From Lentinus brumalis (Eukaryota; Basidiomycota; Agaricomycetes; Polyporales; Polyporaceae): a stretch of DNA of 64,000 nucleotides. The notes under the pieces were generated by a model, which was given only the letters and a program-made list of their open reading frames with translations, had not been told where the DNA came from and did not search any database. Below are positions 1 through 14,947 of this stretch, one piece after another (positions within the stretch are counted from its first letter, which is position 1; each line of letters begins with the position of its first letter). The translations under genes were made by a program, and so were the position numbers. Location: the NCBI GenBank assembly GCA_001792895.1, contig MARA01000013.1, positions 62,001 through 126,000 on the forward strand. The letters run 5' to 3'.

Positions 1-2741
1 CTATTGAGGTCTTCGTGTTCGCGGAAGTTCACGCACCTACGCTACACCCCAGCGATGTGTGGCCCAGACAAGTTCGCGGCGAGTTTCGAACCGCGCCATC
101 GCCACCGTTCCAGGCCGCCGGAGCTGTGCATTGCCATGACGATGTACAACGAAGACCACACTCGATTCTGCCAATCTATGCGAGGTGTCGTGGAGAACAT
201 TGCGCACTTCTGCCGTGAACGCGAAAGCACCACTCGGAGGAAAGACTCTTGGAAGGAGGTCGTTGTCTGCATCGTGTCGGACGGTCGAGCCAACATCAAT
301 GAAGACACGTTGAACGTCCTGACCAAGCTTGGTGTATATTTCAAGGTACGCCATCGCTCAAAAATGATCTTGCATACTAATAGGGGCTGATGGGGCTGTA
401 GGGCTCGGACCAGAATCAGAAGCACCCGAAGGCGCACATCTATGAGCGTACGATCGAGAAACAAGGTATTATGCTTCACTCATCTCATGTCCATCGCCGA
501 TGCTGATAATTTATGTGAGCAGTGAATTGCAGCGAGACTGATCCGCCAGAATATCAATATGAGATCACGACAGTTCCAATACAGGTTATCTTCTGCCTGA
601 AGGAGAAGAATCAGAAGAAGATCAACTCGCATCGCTGGTTCTTCGATGTGTTCGCGCGGCAACTGGAAGCCAAAGTCTGCATCCTCCTAGATGTCGGTAC
701 TGTGCCGTGCCATGGCTCGTTCTACCATCTATGGAAGGCCTTCAATGACAATCCGAACGTCGGAGGTGCCTGCGGAGAGATCGTTGCTACAGGCAAGCAC
801 ATGAACTGGAAGGATCTTCTCAATCCTCTTGTTGCCGCACAGAATTTCGAGTACAAGATGTCGAACATCTTGGACAAGCCTATGGAGTCGGCCTTCGGCT
901 ACATCACTGTGTTGCCCGGAGCGTTCAGTGCGTATCGGTACGAGGCGGTCGAAGGAACTCCCTTGGACATGTATTTCAGGGGTGAGTCACTGCCGCACCA
1001 GTCAGGTGGCGGTGATATCTTCGATAGGAACATGTACCTTGCCGAGGACCGTGTCTTGTGCTGGGCGGTCGTGTCAAAACGCGACAGTTCTTGGGTACTC
1101 CACTATGTCAAGTCTGCGAAAGCCTTGACCGATGTGCCTCACGAGGTTGGTCCAGTGGTCTATCTATACTGCGTGCATCTCGTTAGTACTCACTCTCCAC
1201 AGCTTCCAGATTTCATCGCTCAGCGACGGCGCTGGCTGAATGGATCGTTCTTCGCTGGGATTCACACGATCAAGAAGTTCGGACAAATCTGCCAGTCGAA
1301 ACATTCCTTCGTGCGGAAGTTGGCGCTTCTTGTTCAATTTCTTTATCTATGTTTGTCCACTTTCTTCTCGTGGTTCGCACTGGTAGGTGGCTCCTAAGTG
1401 CAATCTCATGATGCTCACTCTTCTGCCTAGGGCAACTACTTCATTGTTTTCCTCTATGTGACGGAATCGCTTGCGACCTTATACGGTGATACACAAGGGC
1501 TCCGCATCTTCATCAACCTCATGCAGCATGGCTACATTGTCATGCTCATTTTCTCCTTCGTCTTGTCGCTCGGCAACCGACCGAAGGCTACGAGTTGGGA
1601 GTATAGGGTGGTCGTCTTCTCATTCACAGTGGAGACGATTCTGATGACGGTATGGCCATCGCAGTCAATTTGTTTGAAAATACCCTCCTCCTCACGTCGC
1701 TGAACATATCATGCTCAGGTTGCGGTCATCATGCTTGTCGTTGCATCGTACAAGGGGAATGACGTGTCAATCACGAAACCGCTTGCTGTGAACATTGTCA
1801 TCTCAGTGGCGTCCACTCTGGGGCTATACGCATTGGCCTCCCTCATATTTGTGCGTTCCGTGTTCCACCTTAAATTTCTCCACCTGCTGATATTGTCTTC
1901 ATATGCAGTGGGATTTCAAGCACATGATCACGTCATTCATTCAGTATCTTTGCCTGACATCGACCTATATCTCGGTCCTGAACGTCTATGCTGTGCGTGC
2001 CAATACGTTACTGTTACTTCTGCTGAGTCATTCTGATAATCTGCGTGCACTAGTTCGCGAATATCCAGTGCGTGCTTCTGGAATTTTCATCTTCAACACA
2101 GCTGACTGCGCATCGCTTTCCCCGCGTGCCATAGCGATCTCTCGTGGGGTACCAAGGGAGACGACCAGGAGCAGACCCAAGACGGCTATCGCAGGTATAG
2201 AACGTTGTGAGTTGTGCTCAATCTGTCTTCCATGCACGCAGATTGGCTGAGTTTTCCTGCAGGGTAAGTCTTGAGTATGTTCCTAGGACTCGAGACGGGC
2301 GTAATACTAATCCTAACTGTCCAATGAGATTTTGACTATGTGGACATTCACGAACGTAAGTCGACTTTGACTTCTGCCTCCGCTGTGCTGACACCGCTCA
2401 CATAATCATGATGCAGTTGATGCTGGCGTGGAGTGTTGTGTAAGCTCCTGTTGTATGAACCGCATCCGTTCTCTCGTGCCACTAATCCAGTCCTCCCAGT
2501 GCGGTATATGCAAATCTTCCCCAGCACGTCAAACCTCGCTGGGCCTACATCTACATGATGATCATCCTCTATTCCAACGTGGGCTTCGCCGGTGAGCAGT
2601 CGTCTTCCTTATGTTTATGGGTGACAGTGCTAACACCGCCCTCACCTTCCAGGGTTCAGGTTCCTCGGAGCCGTGGTTTACATGGTCCTACGATTACTTC
2701 CTCGTCGCCGAGCCACTTCTCGTGAACAGAACCCGGTCTGA
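1..2741 (+). CDS. Chitin synthase (class I-III type), 5' end cut by window edge
   Basis: Family 2 glycosyltransferase that makes chitin from UDP-GlcNAc at the plasma membrane. The reading begins inside the gene: the first visible exon carries the LTMYNED-like stretch AMTMYNED and VVVCIVSDG. Later exons carry [45 protein letters not shown] (about 1050) and the catalytic QRRRW (about 1225). A block of hydrophobic segments follows (1320-2000), then SDLSWGTKG (about 2135), and a short C-terminal tail ending in a TGA at 2739-2741. About ten small introns are inferred. The intron at about 1146-1202 is 57 bases with no stop, so it reads through in frame; removing it joins DVPHE to [11 protein letters not shown], as the family requires. 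The amino terminus (usually several hundred residues) lies outside the window. Family assignment is certain; the class is less so. Confidence 0.95.
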
Positions 2742-4037
2742 AGTAAATTCTCTTTGTCTCCGCTTCACTAGCACCGTCACCCTTTCAGCTGAGTTCTGCC
2801 ATATATGTATGCTAAGTAACACGATATGCTTGCGTGACTAGCCATATTCAGTCGTTCACTGAGCGGGACCCGAAAGGAGCTCTCCAGCAGGCCCGGAGAG
2901 GATTGATTGAGTGGTCGTGTGGCCTCTCCACTTCGCGAGGCGTTAGGCTGGAGCGCACTGTGGTATGACATGAACCACTGGCAGCCCTCGCACGATGCGT
3001 CAGTCAGAATTGACCAGAAGGGTCAGAACCGTCAGGCACCAACGTCGTTCAATGCCATGATTCAATTTTTGAAGCATGGCAATGTCAGCCTCTGAGCGAC
3101 CATCGAGTCGTTTTCGTGAAGAACTAAGGCGTGGAGGGCTGGGATGGACCATACGAGTCGAAAGAGGTGTGCAATCGGCAGAGTCAGCTCTTGCACAGGA
3201 TACCGAGCCAGAAACGTATGGTAGCGAGGCGGGTACTTCGCTGAAGTCAAGCACCGAAGCTCCAGCGAGACGAGCTTGCAAAAGTGACCGATCGATACTC
3301 CATGCGCGAGAGGGATCGGAGGTGCGCGCCACTATGTTTGTCCAGGCCAGGCATTCGCCGCATTCGCGACCTTCACGAATCTCTACCACGTAAACACCCA
3401 AGGTTTCGCGAACGTCTGCGCAGCCGCTTTACAGAGAACATTAACCTCTGTGAAACTTGTGATTCGCTTCTCCATCACCCCGGAAGAGCGCAGCACCCAA
3501 CAGCAATCCTTTGGGCTGTTGCGCGGCTGGGACGCGTTTTAGCAGCCTGTCGCGCCAGCAGGTGGCTCTCATGAGTCCTTCCCATGGTCGACCATATGGG
3601 AGATCGCGGCCAATCACAGTACGTGCGCGGACTGCATGGCAAACGCATCGCGCCCGACCGCACGCACATACTGACGGCGTAGTCCTGCTGAGACAGGCGT
3701 CGTATGCGGAGTTCCGGTACCACCGGAGAGCGCAGGGCTCCGAGCTGGCTTTTGTAGCATCCCCGGCTTGACTCTCTGGCGTCAAGAGTATGCCTGAGCA
3801 GTTCTCGTCGGCTCAGCCCGAACTAGCCATACTCTCCGCTCGTCGTGCGTGACTGTAGACGCGAATCAGAATGGATGATGACGCACTCACCAATGACCAT
3901 GGGAAGTTTTGCAGCACTGATCACCGCTCATGTCCATGGACGGCGCGGCGCCGAAGTCCGTTTCAAGCGCGTACGATAGAAGTCCAAGATACAGCGGTGG
4001 AAACCAGGGTGGGCGTCACTTCATCTACGAGGTATAA
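2742..4037. other. Intergenic, no gene recognised
   Basis: This stretch lies between the convergent 3' ends of the chitin synthase and DGAT2. Open frames up to about 130 codons exist on both strands, but none resembles a known family or joins into a spliced model. No repeat or RNA gene was seen. Confidence 0.5.
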
Positions 4038-5990
4038 TCACTCGATGATACTCAGCTCCCGCTTTCGTGTCCTCGCGAACTCGTCCTTGTAAGTATTCCA
4101 GATCCTACCGACATTGCCACTCAGCGACCAATCCACAGTTTCCAGGGTAGCAGAGGTACGCACCACATAATTTCGTCGATGTATTGCTGTTGTACGTGCA
4201 TGACCTCTTCTAATGACGGCTTGTCGCACTGTACTACGTGTATGGGATGCCCGACTATGCAGAGGTGATCATCAACGCTGAGGTGACAAGACAATCTGGT
4301 CAAATCAGACCACTCACTGACTGCGACTATTCGTCGACGGTAAGGCAGCAAGCCAAGGTTATCTGCGGTGATGCACTTGAGCGCGCGCGGGCCCGGACAG
4401 AAGGTCCCAACCCACAATTCAACAGTCCGCGGCCGTGGAAGAGCGGTAGTGTGAAGCCGAACATGTTCTGAAACTTCTTCTGCAGCGAGTAGAGCGTCGT
4501 CCCCTTCTCGTTGGGCATCTGGTTGTATATCTGCGCGTATTCTGCGGTTAGATCGGGTCGCATACGAACATGAACGATGCGGCACATACGTCATTCTCGC
4601 CAAACGAGAACACCGGGACGAGGTCGGCGCTGTACAGAGTGAGCCTAGCAAGATGTGTGCGAGTCGAAGTCATGTCTCACCCATGTTGTATGGCGATCTT
4701 GATGAATCCTAGCCTGTTCTGGGTTAGCACACTTGATCATATGCGTTTGGTACCAGCCTGCCCACCTTTTTCTGAGGGTAAGGTCTGCCGTTCCTGGATG
4801 CGCGCTCAGACTCTCGGCAGCACCACCCACAACGATGGTGATGGCCTGCCCCGGGCCGCCCTTGAGGATGTTCGAGCAGGACTGTTTCGACACCGAGCAT
4901 ATGCCCATCGCGAGGATGATGTCGCGGTAGAACGGCACGCGGAAGTTAGACGTCAAGGTGAGGAGGTGTGGGACGATTCCAGGGAACGCGGCCGAAAAGC
5001 CTGTGCCTGCCATTCTTGAGTTCCTCCGCGGTGCAAGAAGAGACTATGAGCGAACGTACTTTCCGTTGCGAATGTGCATATAGCGCCCCTGAACATCACG
5101 GGAGGGTTGGAGATACCCCACATCAGACCTGTCAGAGCTACTCACATTCCAATGATACCTGTAGCACGCACGACAGTGAGCCGACTGCCAATCGAGCGGC
5201 GTGCCACTCACCATGCGGGTGATATCCGAAGACGTATGGTCTATCTGGCGGGAGGTCGCACGTCTACTGGCCAGTCAGAGCCTGCCAACGCGTGCGGCGT
5301 GTTGACACCTACCTTGAGGAACCTTGCGCAAGCATTGATATGGGGGTTTACATGCGAGTGGACAGGGGACTCACGACGCGGGGTAGTACTCAGCAAAGTA
5401 CCTCCAGAACCTCAACGAGCGAAACCACGGACTCATGCGCCCTCCATTCTCCGGGCTCTTGTCGATGTATGCGATCCATATCCAGTACGCCGCAAGGAAC
5501 GGCCATAGTGGCGGGAAGGACCTGCGCACCCATGGGGAGTCAATACTTGCCTCCGAGACGTGCACATGCGCAGAGGGGGAGCTCCCGAGACACTTCAAGT
5601 ATTAGGGTGTACTCACAGAAGGAAGAAGAACGCGAATGTTGCAAGAACGATCAGCGTAGACCATATCGCGACGACGAGAGTCTGCAGTCTCCGCTTCCTC
5701 GGGATTTTCGACGGCACGAACCTGCATCGCCCATGTCATACGCGTACCGAGCAAGCGACGCGTCGATACAAAGGCGGCACGGAGGGGACAAACGCGAGAG
5801 GTGCAAGACAGTCAACAACAGCTCCCGGATGCCAGCGCCTCAGAAAGGATACGCACTCGATATGAGCCTGGAGGTTCTTCACAGGCTTCAAAGGTGTCGT
5901 CGTGAGACTGCTCAGGCTGCTGAGCCGTTCGCGGAGCGAGGACGAGGACACAGTGCGGGTTGCAGACGTAAACGCCTTCTTGACTTCCAT
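4038..5990 (-). CDS. Diacylglycerol O-acyltransferase, DGAT2 family (Dga1-like)
   Basis: Catalyses the last step of triacylglycerol synthesis, diacylglycerol plus acyl-CoA, at the ER and lipid droplet. The chosen start is the ATG at 5990 (MEVKKAFTS). After it come a lysine/arginine-rich stretch and a hydrophobic hairpin (RRLQTLVVAIWSTLIVLATF then SFPPLWPFLAAYWIWIAYI). The family motifs follow: PYVFGYHPHG with the catalytic-region HPHG, then FRVPFYRDIILAMGICSV, the strongly conserved VVGGAAESL, ADLVPVFSFGEND, FTLPLFHGRG and NLGLLPYRR. The last exon ends KDEFARTRKRELSIIE with TGA at 4038-4040. The gene is broken by roughly ten introns of 40-60 bases, so no single open frame covers it. Its 5' end lies about 400 bases from the CDC48 stop. 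The family call is firm; exact boundaries of the small middle exons are inferred. Confidence 0.92.
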
Positions 5991-6401
5991 CGCGCTCACG
6001 AGGACGCGCAGCCAGGGTCACGCAGCTTCGAGCCTTGATCGATTTCGACGTCGAGGGCGCTGCGGCAGAGAACAAGAACGCGAGCGAGAAGGGAGAAGGG
6101 AGAGAAAGCTACAGAGACGGGGAAGGGAAGGAGCGGATCGAGGGTGAAGTTGCGGAACAGAGGCACAGTGAGCTGCGTGTGCGGGCCACGCGCGCGGACG
6201 ACGTCTATGGCGTCACTCCGCCTCACAACGATTTGCCCGCCGACTCCAAGCACACTCGACAGTCAGACCCGCGACATAGACGAGAGAAAGATCAATGCAT
6301 TCGATATACTACACTGGCCATACGATCTACTCATTTTGCCAAAAAATTACACGAGACGATCCATCACAGAACATGCAGAAGCAGGGAAGGGAAATAGTGG
6401 T
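5991..6401. other. Spacer between DGAT2 start and CDC48 stop
   Basis: About 410 bases that must contain the DGAT2 promoter and 5' UTR and the CDC48 3' UTR, since both genes are on the minus strand. It is rich in GAGA/GGAG purine runs on the plus strand (about 6060-6145). No TATA box is obvious. Confidence 0.5.
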
Positions 6402-9219
<2,818 letters not shown>

Positions 9220-9564
9220 GTCGTCGAGAGTCGTGAGGTGGGTGGTGGAAAGAGTGAGAGTGTACGGGTAGTAGATGCAGACCCGAGCTTATGAGGATCT
9301 GGAGACAAAGAGCGACGCGCGTCGAGCAATCACTGAGGACGCGTCAGTCTGGGGCGTGAGAACTTCAAGACGGTTCCAGCGCGTTCTCACGGCGCTCAAT
9401 TTGGAAACTCTGCTTGTTCAGCTCGAACAAATCGCGAACTGCGGTAGCGGAGTGCATAGCTAGCACCATAGTCAAGGGAAGTGATATGTTACAGATATAC
9501 AGGTATCGTGCCACTTCGACAGGAGCGTACAGTATAGGGAAGGCAGATAGAGCTCATGGTATTG
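9220..9564. other. CDC48 promoter / cofactor B 3' region
   Basis: 345 bases between the CDC48 start and the tubulin cofactor B stop, both on the minus strand. No gene, TATA box or repeat was recognised. Confidence 0.5.
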
Positions 9565-10492
9565 TCATATCTCCTCCTCCTCGTCGAAGTTGATCTCTTC
9601 GACTGGGAAGTCGCCGACCTTGACCCGGTCGGGCTTGACGAAGACACCGCAGTTGGGTTTGCACTCGAAGTACCTCTTGCCCTTCACTCTGCGAAGAAAG
9701 TAGTCAGCGGTCATGTCGGCTATGCGTCCGGGGCCACTCACGAGCCGTCGTTCTTCCCTATGGGCTCGTCGTACTCGATCCCGACCCACACACCCTTCGC
9801 AAACTCCGTCGGGCCAACATACCGCACGGTGCCGCGCTTGCGGAAGTCCTCTTCAGCGGACTCGACTTCGCACCGGGCACCCACCGTGATCTCCACAGGC
9901 TCGGCCGCGGCAGACTCTTCAGCAGGCTTCTCCGCGAACCGACCGATCTTGTTCCGTTGCTTGTACGCAAGGACCGTGTCTTCCGGAAATCAACAGGATA
10001 TCCTGAGTTGGCGTGTGTGAAGCTGCTCACCTTGTCGCTGAGCGTACTCGGTCTCGCTCAGCTCGAACTTGTCCACTTGGGACGTGTCCGTAAGTTGGCC
10101 CGTGAACGATGCTGCCGGGTTCAGGTCCGTGACCTGTCAAAGGCGCGTCGTTCATGGCTGCAAGCTCAGTCAAGCACACGGACAGACGCACCTTCAGCAC
10201 CTGCCAGTCCCTCACCCCGTAGAACCCAAGCGGCCGATTGTCATCGCTGAGCGTTACAACCGGCTCGGGCGCATCGTCAGACGCGTAGACAGCTATCGAC
10301 TGGTTTTGCGGAGGTATGCCAGTGATAAGCTCGAGTTTGTTCTGCGAGTGATGGAAGCGTAGTGAGAAGGGCGGTATGGAGCATACGGACTCGTGGGCGC
10401 ACCTTCAGCTGGCCCACTGTCAGGCTGAGATCGTATTTTCGCTCCGATCGCGTGTCAGGAGAGGATACGAAGACGTTGACTGTACTGGCCAT
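9565..10492 (-). CDS. Tubulin-folding cofactor B (CAP-Gly protein, Alp11-like)
   Basis: Binds alpha-tubulin during folding and, with cofactor E, in tubulin heterodimer turnover. Start is the ATG at 10490-10492 ([20 protein letters not shown]). The N-terminal half is a ubiquitin-like domain (SLTVGQLK, then [12 protein letters not shown], then [15 protein letters not shown]). A charged linker follows ([19 protein letters not shown]). The CAP-Gly domain is at the end: [20 protein letters not shown], then GKNDGS and [19 protein letters not shown], finishing [16 protein letters not shown] is the tubulin-binding motif, and the acidic C-terminal tail ending in EI resembles the EEY/I-type tail recognised by CAP-Gly domains. 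Four small introns are inferred. It diverges from the thioesterase-like gene at 10882. Confidence 0.93.
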
Positions 10493-10881
10493 TGTGCACC
10501 GAATCGTTCAGCAATGTAGCAAGGAGGTGAAGAGCAGGAAAAGACTTGCATCGGTTGGGAAGGCCTCATGGTGGTCGCGCTCTGTTCGCGGTATTTCGAG
10601 AAGTCTGCGGCCCGGTGCACTGAAACTGTACAAGGACGATAAGGGTGCTCTATTACAGCGTGGAGAGCTTCGAGGTAAAGTAGAGCTCGTAAACGAGTAT
10701 GTGGTCCGGATGTGGTCAATGGTCAAGCAACTCAGGCCCAGGAGACAGTCGCATGTGTATTACGCGACGGGCCTCCTCCCGCCACCATGTTCCGACACGG
10801 TCACTCGGTCAATCGCGTTCGCGCTCTCCGCTTCCCCACCACCTTCCTCTGCGCCAACCCCATACAAGTGCTCAGGATACG
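10493..10881. promoter_or_regulatory. Shared divergent promoter region
   Basis: 389 bases separate the start codons of tubulin cofactor B (minus) and the thioesterase-like gene (plus), so both promoters must lie here. No clear TATA box is seen on either side. Confidence 0.5.
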
Positions 10882-11756
10882 ATGAACGCTCTGCTTCGAC
10901 GAGGACCTCGCGGAATACTCGGAGCTGCTTCACGCGCGGTGCATCGCAACGCACCGCTGGGCCTACGACATTCGTCTGTGTCGGTGAACGTACGCATTCT
11001 TTGCCTTTCGCTCGCCGTCAATCCATTAGACATCTCACTTGGCTTTACCCAGGCTCTGCTAGACCGGTTCAGAGACCCGACGTCTCCCTTCCACCTTCCA
11101 CCGGGCACTGTAGGACCGGATTCCCCTGACCCACCAGCGGAGGACCTCTCACCCGCAGACGAAGGCCGCGCCAAGCTACTCGAGCTGGGCTACGACCCCG
11201 ATAGCTTCTGGGAACAGCCTATTGTGTGGGGAGACCATGATTCGTTCCAGTGCGTACCATGATCTCGTCACAACACGTCCATCTCCTTGACCCCAAGCGT
11301 ATTCCGCCCGTCAGACACGTCAACAACGTGCGGTACATTCGCTTCTTCGAGTCCGGCAGGATACACTGGATGCGTGCACTCGGGCACGAGCTCGGGGGAC
11401 CAGAGAAAGCCGAGGCGATGATCAAGGGCAAAGGCGTCTCGCTCATCCTCAAATCCCTGTCCGTGGACTTCAAGCGTCCTGTCGTCTACCCCGACACCCT
11501 CCTCGTCGCGCACAAGCCGCACCGTGGGTCGGCCTCGCGCGTTGGCTCCGACGTGTCCGCCCGGCAAGCGAAGACGCACTTCCATGTCATGGGCGCAATC
11601 TGGTCGTACGCCCAGCGCCGGATTGTGACCGAGTCTGACTCGGTGTTGGTCTGGTACGACTACGACCGGCTGACGAAATGTGATCCTGGAGAGGCTGCGA
11701 TGGCCATGATTGAGAGGAGGATGAACTTGGGCAGCAGCAACGGAGGACAAGATTAG
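10882..11756 (+). CDS. Thioesterase-like protein (hotdog fold, 4HBT_2 type), possibly mitochondrial
   Basis: Start is the ATG at 10882. The N-terminus MNALLRRGPRGILGAASRAV is rich in Arg and Ala and lacks acidic residues, which suggests a mitochondrial targeting peptide. Two introns are inferred (about 10988-11050 and about 11250-11314). The first removes CLSLAVNPLD-type sequence; the second joins GDHDSFQ to HVNNVRYIRFFESGRIHWMR. The HVNNVRYIRFFE segment is the characteristic active-site helix of acyl-CoA thioester hydrolases of the hotdog superfamily, followed by the sheet strands LILKSLSVDFKRPVVYPDTL and AIWSYAQRRIVTESDSVLVW. These proteins usually hydrolyse acyl-CoA thioesters; the substrate here cannot be told. 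It ends at TAG 11754-11756. Confidence 0.82.
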
Positions 11757-12459
11757 GATGCAATCCGTACGCATGCTATATTACCAGAAGTCATAACATC
11801 TACCGCACGTCGTCCTCTACCTCAATACAACACACAATCACAGTATTGCTGCGCTTTCCACCGAGAAGTGATCTCTTCCGCGATATCTGTTCAGAACAGT
11901 GCCATGTGGCTCTCAGAAGTCAGTAGCCTCCTGTGTCTGATTCAACAACTTGATTAGTCGCATTGATTATTATGCCAGATCTTTAGGTCAACAGCCCACC
12001 AGCGGTACCTGGTCCAGTTGACAATGTTAGACAGGACGTGAGATGGATGGCCATCGAGGCACCTGCCCCATCCACTCGTGCTCGCGTGTGCTTCGGTCGC
12101 CTGTGCATCGTACAGGGGCAAACCTTGAGTTGGTACTTATCTTGGACTTCTGGGCAACCGTCATGGGCGACCATCCAAAACACCTTCGGATTGGTCCAAC
12201 TACTCCGCCCGATTGGCTGGACCAGTCCCCCCCCCTTTCCCCCCGTTTCGCAACCTCGTGCAATCCAAGCTCTCGCGTTCGCCTACGGCATAGCCCCTTG
12301 CTTGCACAGTTCTTCTCTTCTCTTGATCGCATTTGGACGTCGCAACCACCATCCGACGGTCGGTGCTCTGTATGTTGGCCGTTCAGTCGTGCTCGATATA
12401 AGGCCTCGTTGGGCCATCGCAACATCCTGGCGACACGAAGTTCCTCCTCCGACTGCACC
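11757..12459. other. Intergenic region
   Basis: About 700 bases with no supported gene. It contains the promoter of the first DUF6533 gene near its right end. Confidence 0.5.
12397..12402 (+). promoter_or_regulatory. TATA-like box of DUF6533 gene 1
   Basis: GATATAAGG lies 58-63 bases before the ATG at 12460. The tandem paralogue has a TATATAA box at a similar distance, which supports both. Confidence 0.5.
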
Positions 12460-14174
12460 ATGTCCTCCGACGCAGATGCCTCTTCCGCTGCGACGGTGGC
12501 CCTATTCCGCAGCTAGTATGTCGTCTGCGTGGAAGCCTCTCATTAAGGATGACGCTTGCTGACGCCGTCGAACAGCCATACAGGCGGCTACTGCACTGTG
12601 GCATCCGCGGGTATGTTCACTCCATCGCATGGTTCTCCATATCACCTGACCCTTTCTCTCGCCGTAGTTCTCTTCATATACGACGCCTTCGTCACTTTGA
12701 GTCGAGAAGTAGCCTGCTTCTGGACCACTCCAAAAACCGGAGCGTTGTTCTTGTTCCTCGCGAACAAGTCGATCTCGTTTACGCTCTATATCATGCTGGT
12801 GGTCTCTACCGCATCGTTCCCTTCTGACAAAGTGAGCAGTCGTCTTCTTTACAATGGCAAATCTGACCAGAAGCAGAGGTTGGTGTATGGCATCGCCTGA
12901 TTCACAAGCTTATGTCATGACTATCAATGCCCACAGTTGTACCTTGTTCGTATTCGCGGAAGAGGCCACCCTCATACTGCAATATGTTCCCGGGGCAGGT
13001 AAGCCATATTTTCATTCACACGCCGTAAGTAGTTCCTGACGGTTCCGATGAGCCTTCTCTGCGCTCAGATCGTATGTGTTGAGCAGGAGCAAGTTTCTCG
13101 GATTGCTCGTGTTTGCTTTATCTCTAGCACCAGTTGGTGCTAACTTGGTGAGTATACTGATGTTCCATGAACCATGTGGACTGGCTTAAGATGGTCTATG
13201 ACGCAGGTTCTATATGACCAGCGACTCTCAGGCAACGCACTCCCGTCATTCGGATGCATTGAGACGGACGACACAACTGTCGCGCTCGACATCAGGTTCG
13301 GGTCAATCAATCTCATCACATTCTTACCAGAAGTACTGACCCCACTTGAAGACGTAGGTTGGGTGGTGTTGTACCAACTGGTGAACGCTCATTGACGGAA
13401 CTGCACAGTCGTGATCATCTCTCGAGCACCGCTCATCGTTGCCGACATTCTGGCCATCTACATCACCTGGACAAAGTTAAGCAGTCCGGATACGTTGAGG
13501 GACATGCGACAATCCAAGAGACTCCCGCTCTCGAATATTCACTTCCGTAATGGTATGTCTCTCCAAATGCCCACGAATTTCTTACTCGTTCGATAACCTG
13601 ACTCCGCGCACAGGCACTATCTATTTTGTGTATGTCCTGCACCAATCCCCGGTTCACAGAATTTATGACCAAGTGTCGCACTCGGGCATCAGTGTTCTGA
13701 CCCTTCTGAACGTCCTCCACGTCGTTTTTTCGGTGACTGCGGTAAGACACATCCTCTAATCCACAAGCCCATTCCTCATGATCATTCCGACAGGTGGCAA
13801 CCGATGCCGGCGATGAGAGTTATGTCACCACATTCATCGCGCCGTATGCATTCCACCATATTTGTGACATATATCTACTCATTGGACCTCACTCATCCAC
13901 CCGTAGCATCACAGCGATCCTCATCTCGCGCTTCCTCCTCGAACTGCAAGAAGCGAACCAGATGGTCGTAAGGCTCGATCCCGACGATCCCTTACACTCC
14001 TCGAGGGACACATACGATAGCACGCCAAGCTTCATCTCGTCTCTGGGAGGCTTTATCAACGGGAGTCTTTCGACCGGATCCGATGAACAGGAAACAGAGT
14101 TGCAGGACCTCTCGCGCTCACCGGTCGGGGAGGGTAGCGAGATTCAGGCTCCTCCGGCCGCTGCTTGTGCGTAG
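12460..14174 (+). CDS. DUF6533-family multi-pass membrane protein, copy 1
   Basis: Member of an Agaricomycete-expanded family of unknown function. Start MSSDADASSAATVALF at 12460. A phase-1 intron then joins to HTGGYC. Roughly seven hydrophobic helices can be read across the exons: GYC..VLFIYDAFVTL; KTGALFLFLANKSISFTLYI; CTLFVFAEEATLILQYV; FLGLLVFALSLAPVGANL; VVIISRAPLIVADILAIYIT; ISVLTLLNVLHVVFSVTAV; ITAILISRFLLELQEANQ. The first two helices are joined by a loop with REVACFW, the family signature. The cytoplasmic-looking tail (VVRLDPDDP, STPSFISSLGGFIN) is shared with the other two copies and is acidic and Ser-rich. Eight or so introns. The seven-helix layout resembles receptors, but no ligand or G-protein motif can be claimed. 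It ends at TAG 14172-14174. Confidence 0.88.
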
Positions 14175-14947
14175 TCTCACCACAGCCGAGGTTTGGCAAC
14201 CCACCATGCGTCCCGCCGATGTTCACAATTCTGACTTGTGTCCTCTGCCTTTCCGTCATTCTCGGTCCATCGTCTTTCTTGGGAATCGAAATTACGCTCG
14301 CAGACTATAACAGATTATCGGCCGAGTCTATATCACCGCTTGTGCCTCGCACGACCTCCGACATGTTGCCACTTAGCGATCTCTCCTCCCACGTCCCTGT
14401 GTCCTCCGCATTTCTTCTCATTGCGGCTCACGCTCAGCTTTCAGATCACACTCGTTGATTGTTTGTGTGGCAGTTCGGCGATCTGGGAGGCGATGCAAGT
14501 GGGCAGTTCAAACAAGTAGGTTCAAGAAGCAGCGACCTGCAGTGCTTTCATTAAGTAACTTCCTCGGAGCTTTCTGCATTCGTCGCCTCCGCGTGGCTCA
14601 GAGTCATCGAGCGTGTATTGGCCTTCGGAGCAAACGTCGTGGCTGACATTGGACTTCCCCGCATCGCATATGTGTAGTCCACCGCAAAGCGGTTCCGCGA
14701 CGTCCTTCTCTTCAAGTACCTGTCAATTTTCATATACTGCGCTGGCTACACTCACGTATCTCTTCCATTCCAGACAATGTGGCCGACAGATGTGGTTCAA
14801 TCTTCTATGATCGCAGTCGACGCTCGATATGTTGAAGGCATAAGTAGTCGTGCTCCCCCCTTGCCTATATAATGCGTCATGCTATCAATATCAAAGTTGC
14901 GATACTCCCCGGCCCTCAGCAACTCTAGGACATCCATCCGCTTCAGC
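14175..14947. other. Intergenic between tandem DUF6533 genes
   Basis: 770 bases with no supported gene. The promoter of copy 2 lies at its right end. Confidence 0.5.
14866..14872 (+). promoter_or_regulatory. TATA box of DUF6533 gene 2
   Basis: TATATAA about 76-82 bases before the ATG at 14948. Confidence 0.55.
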
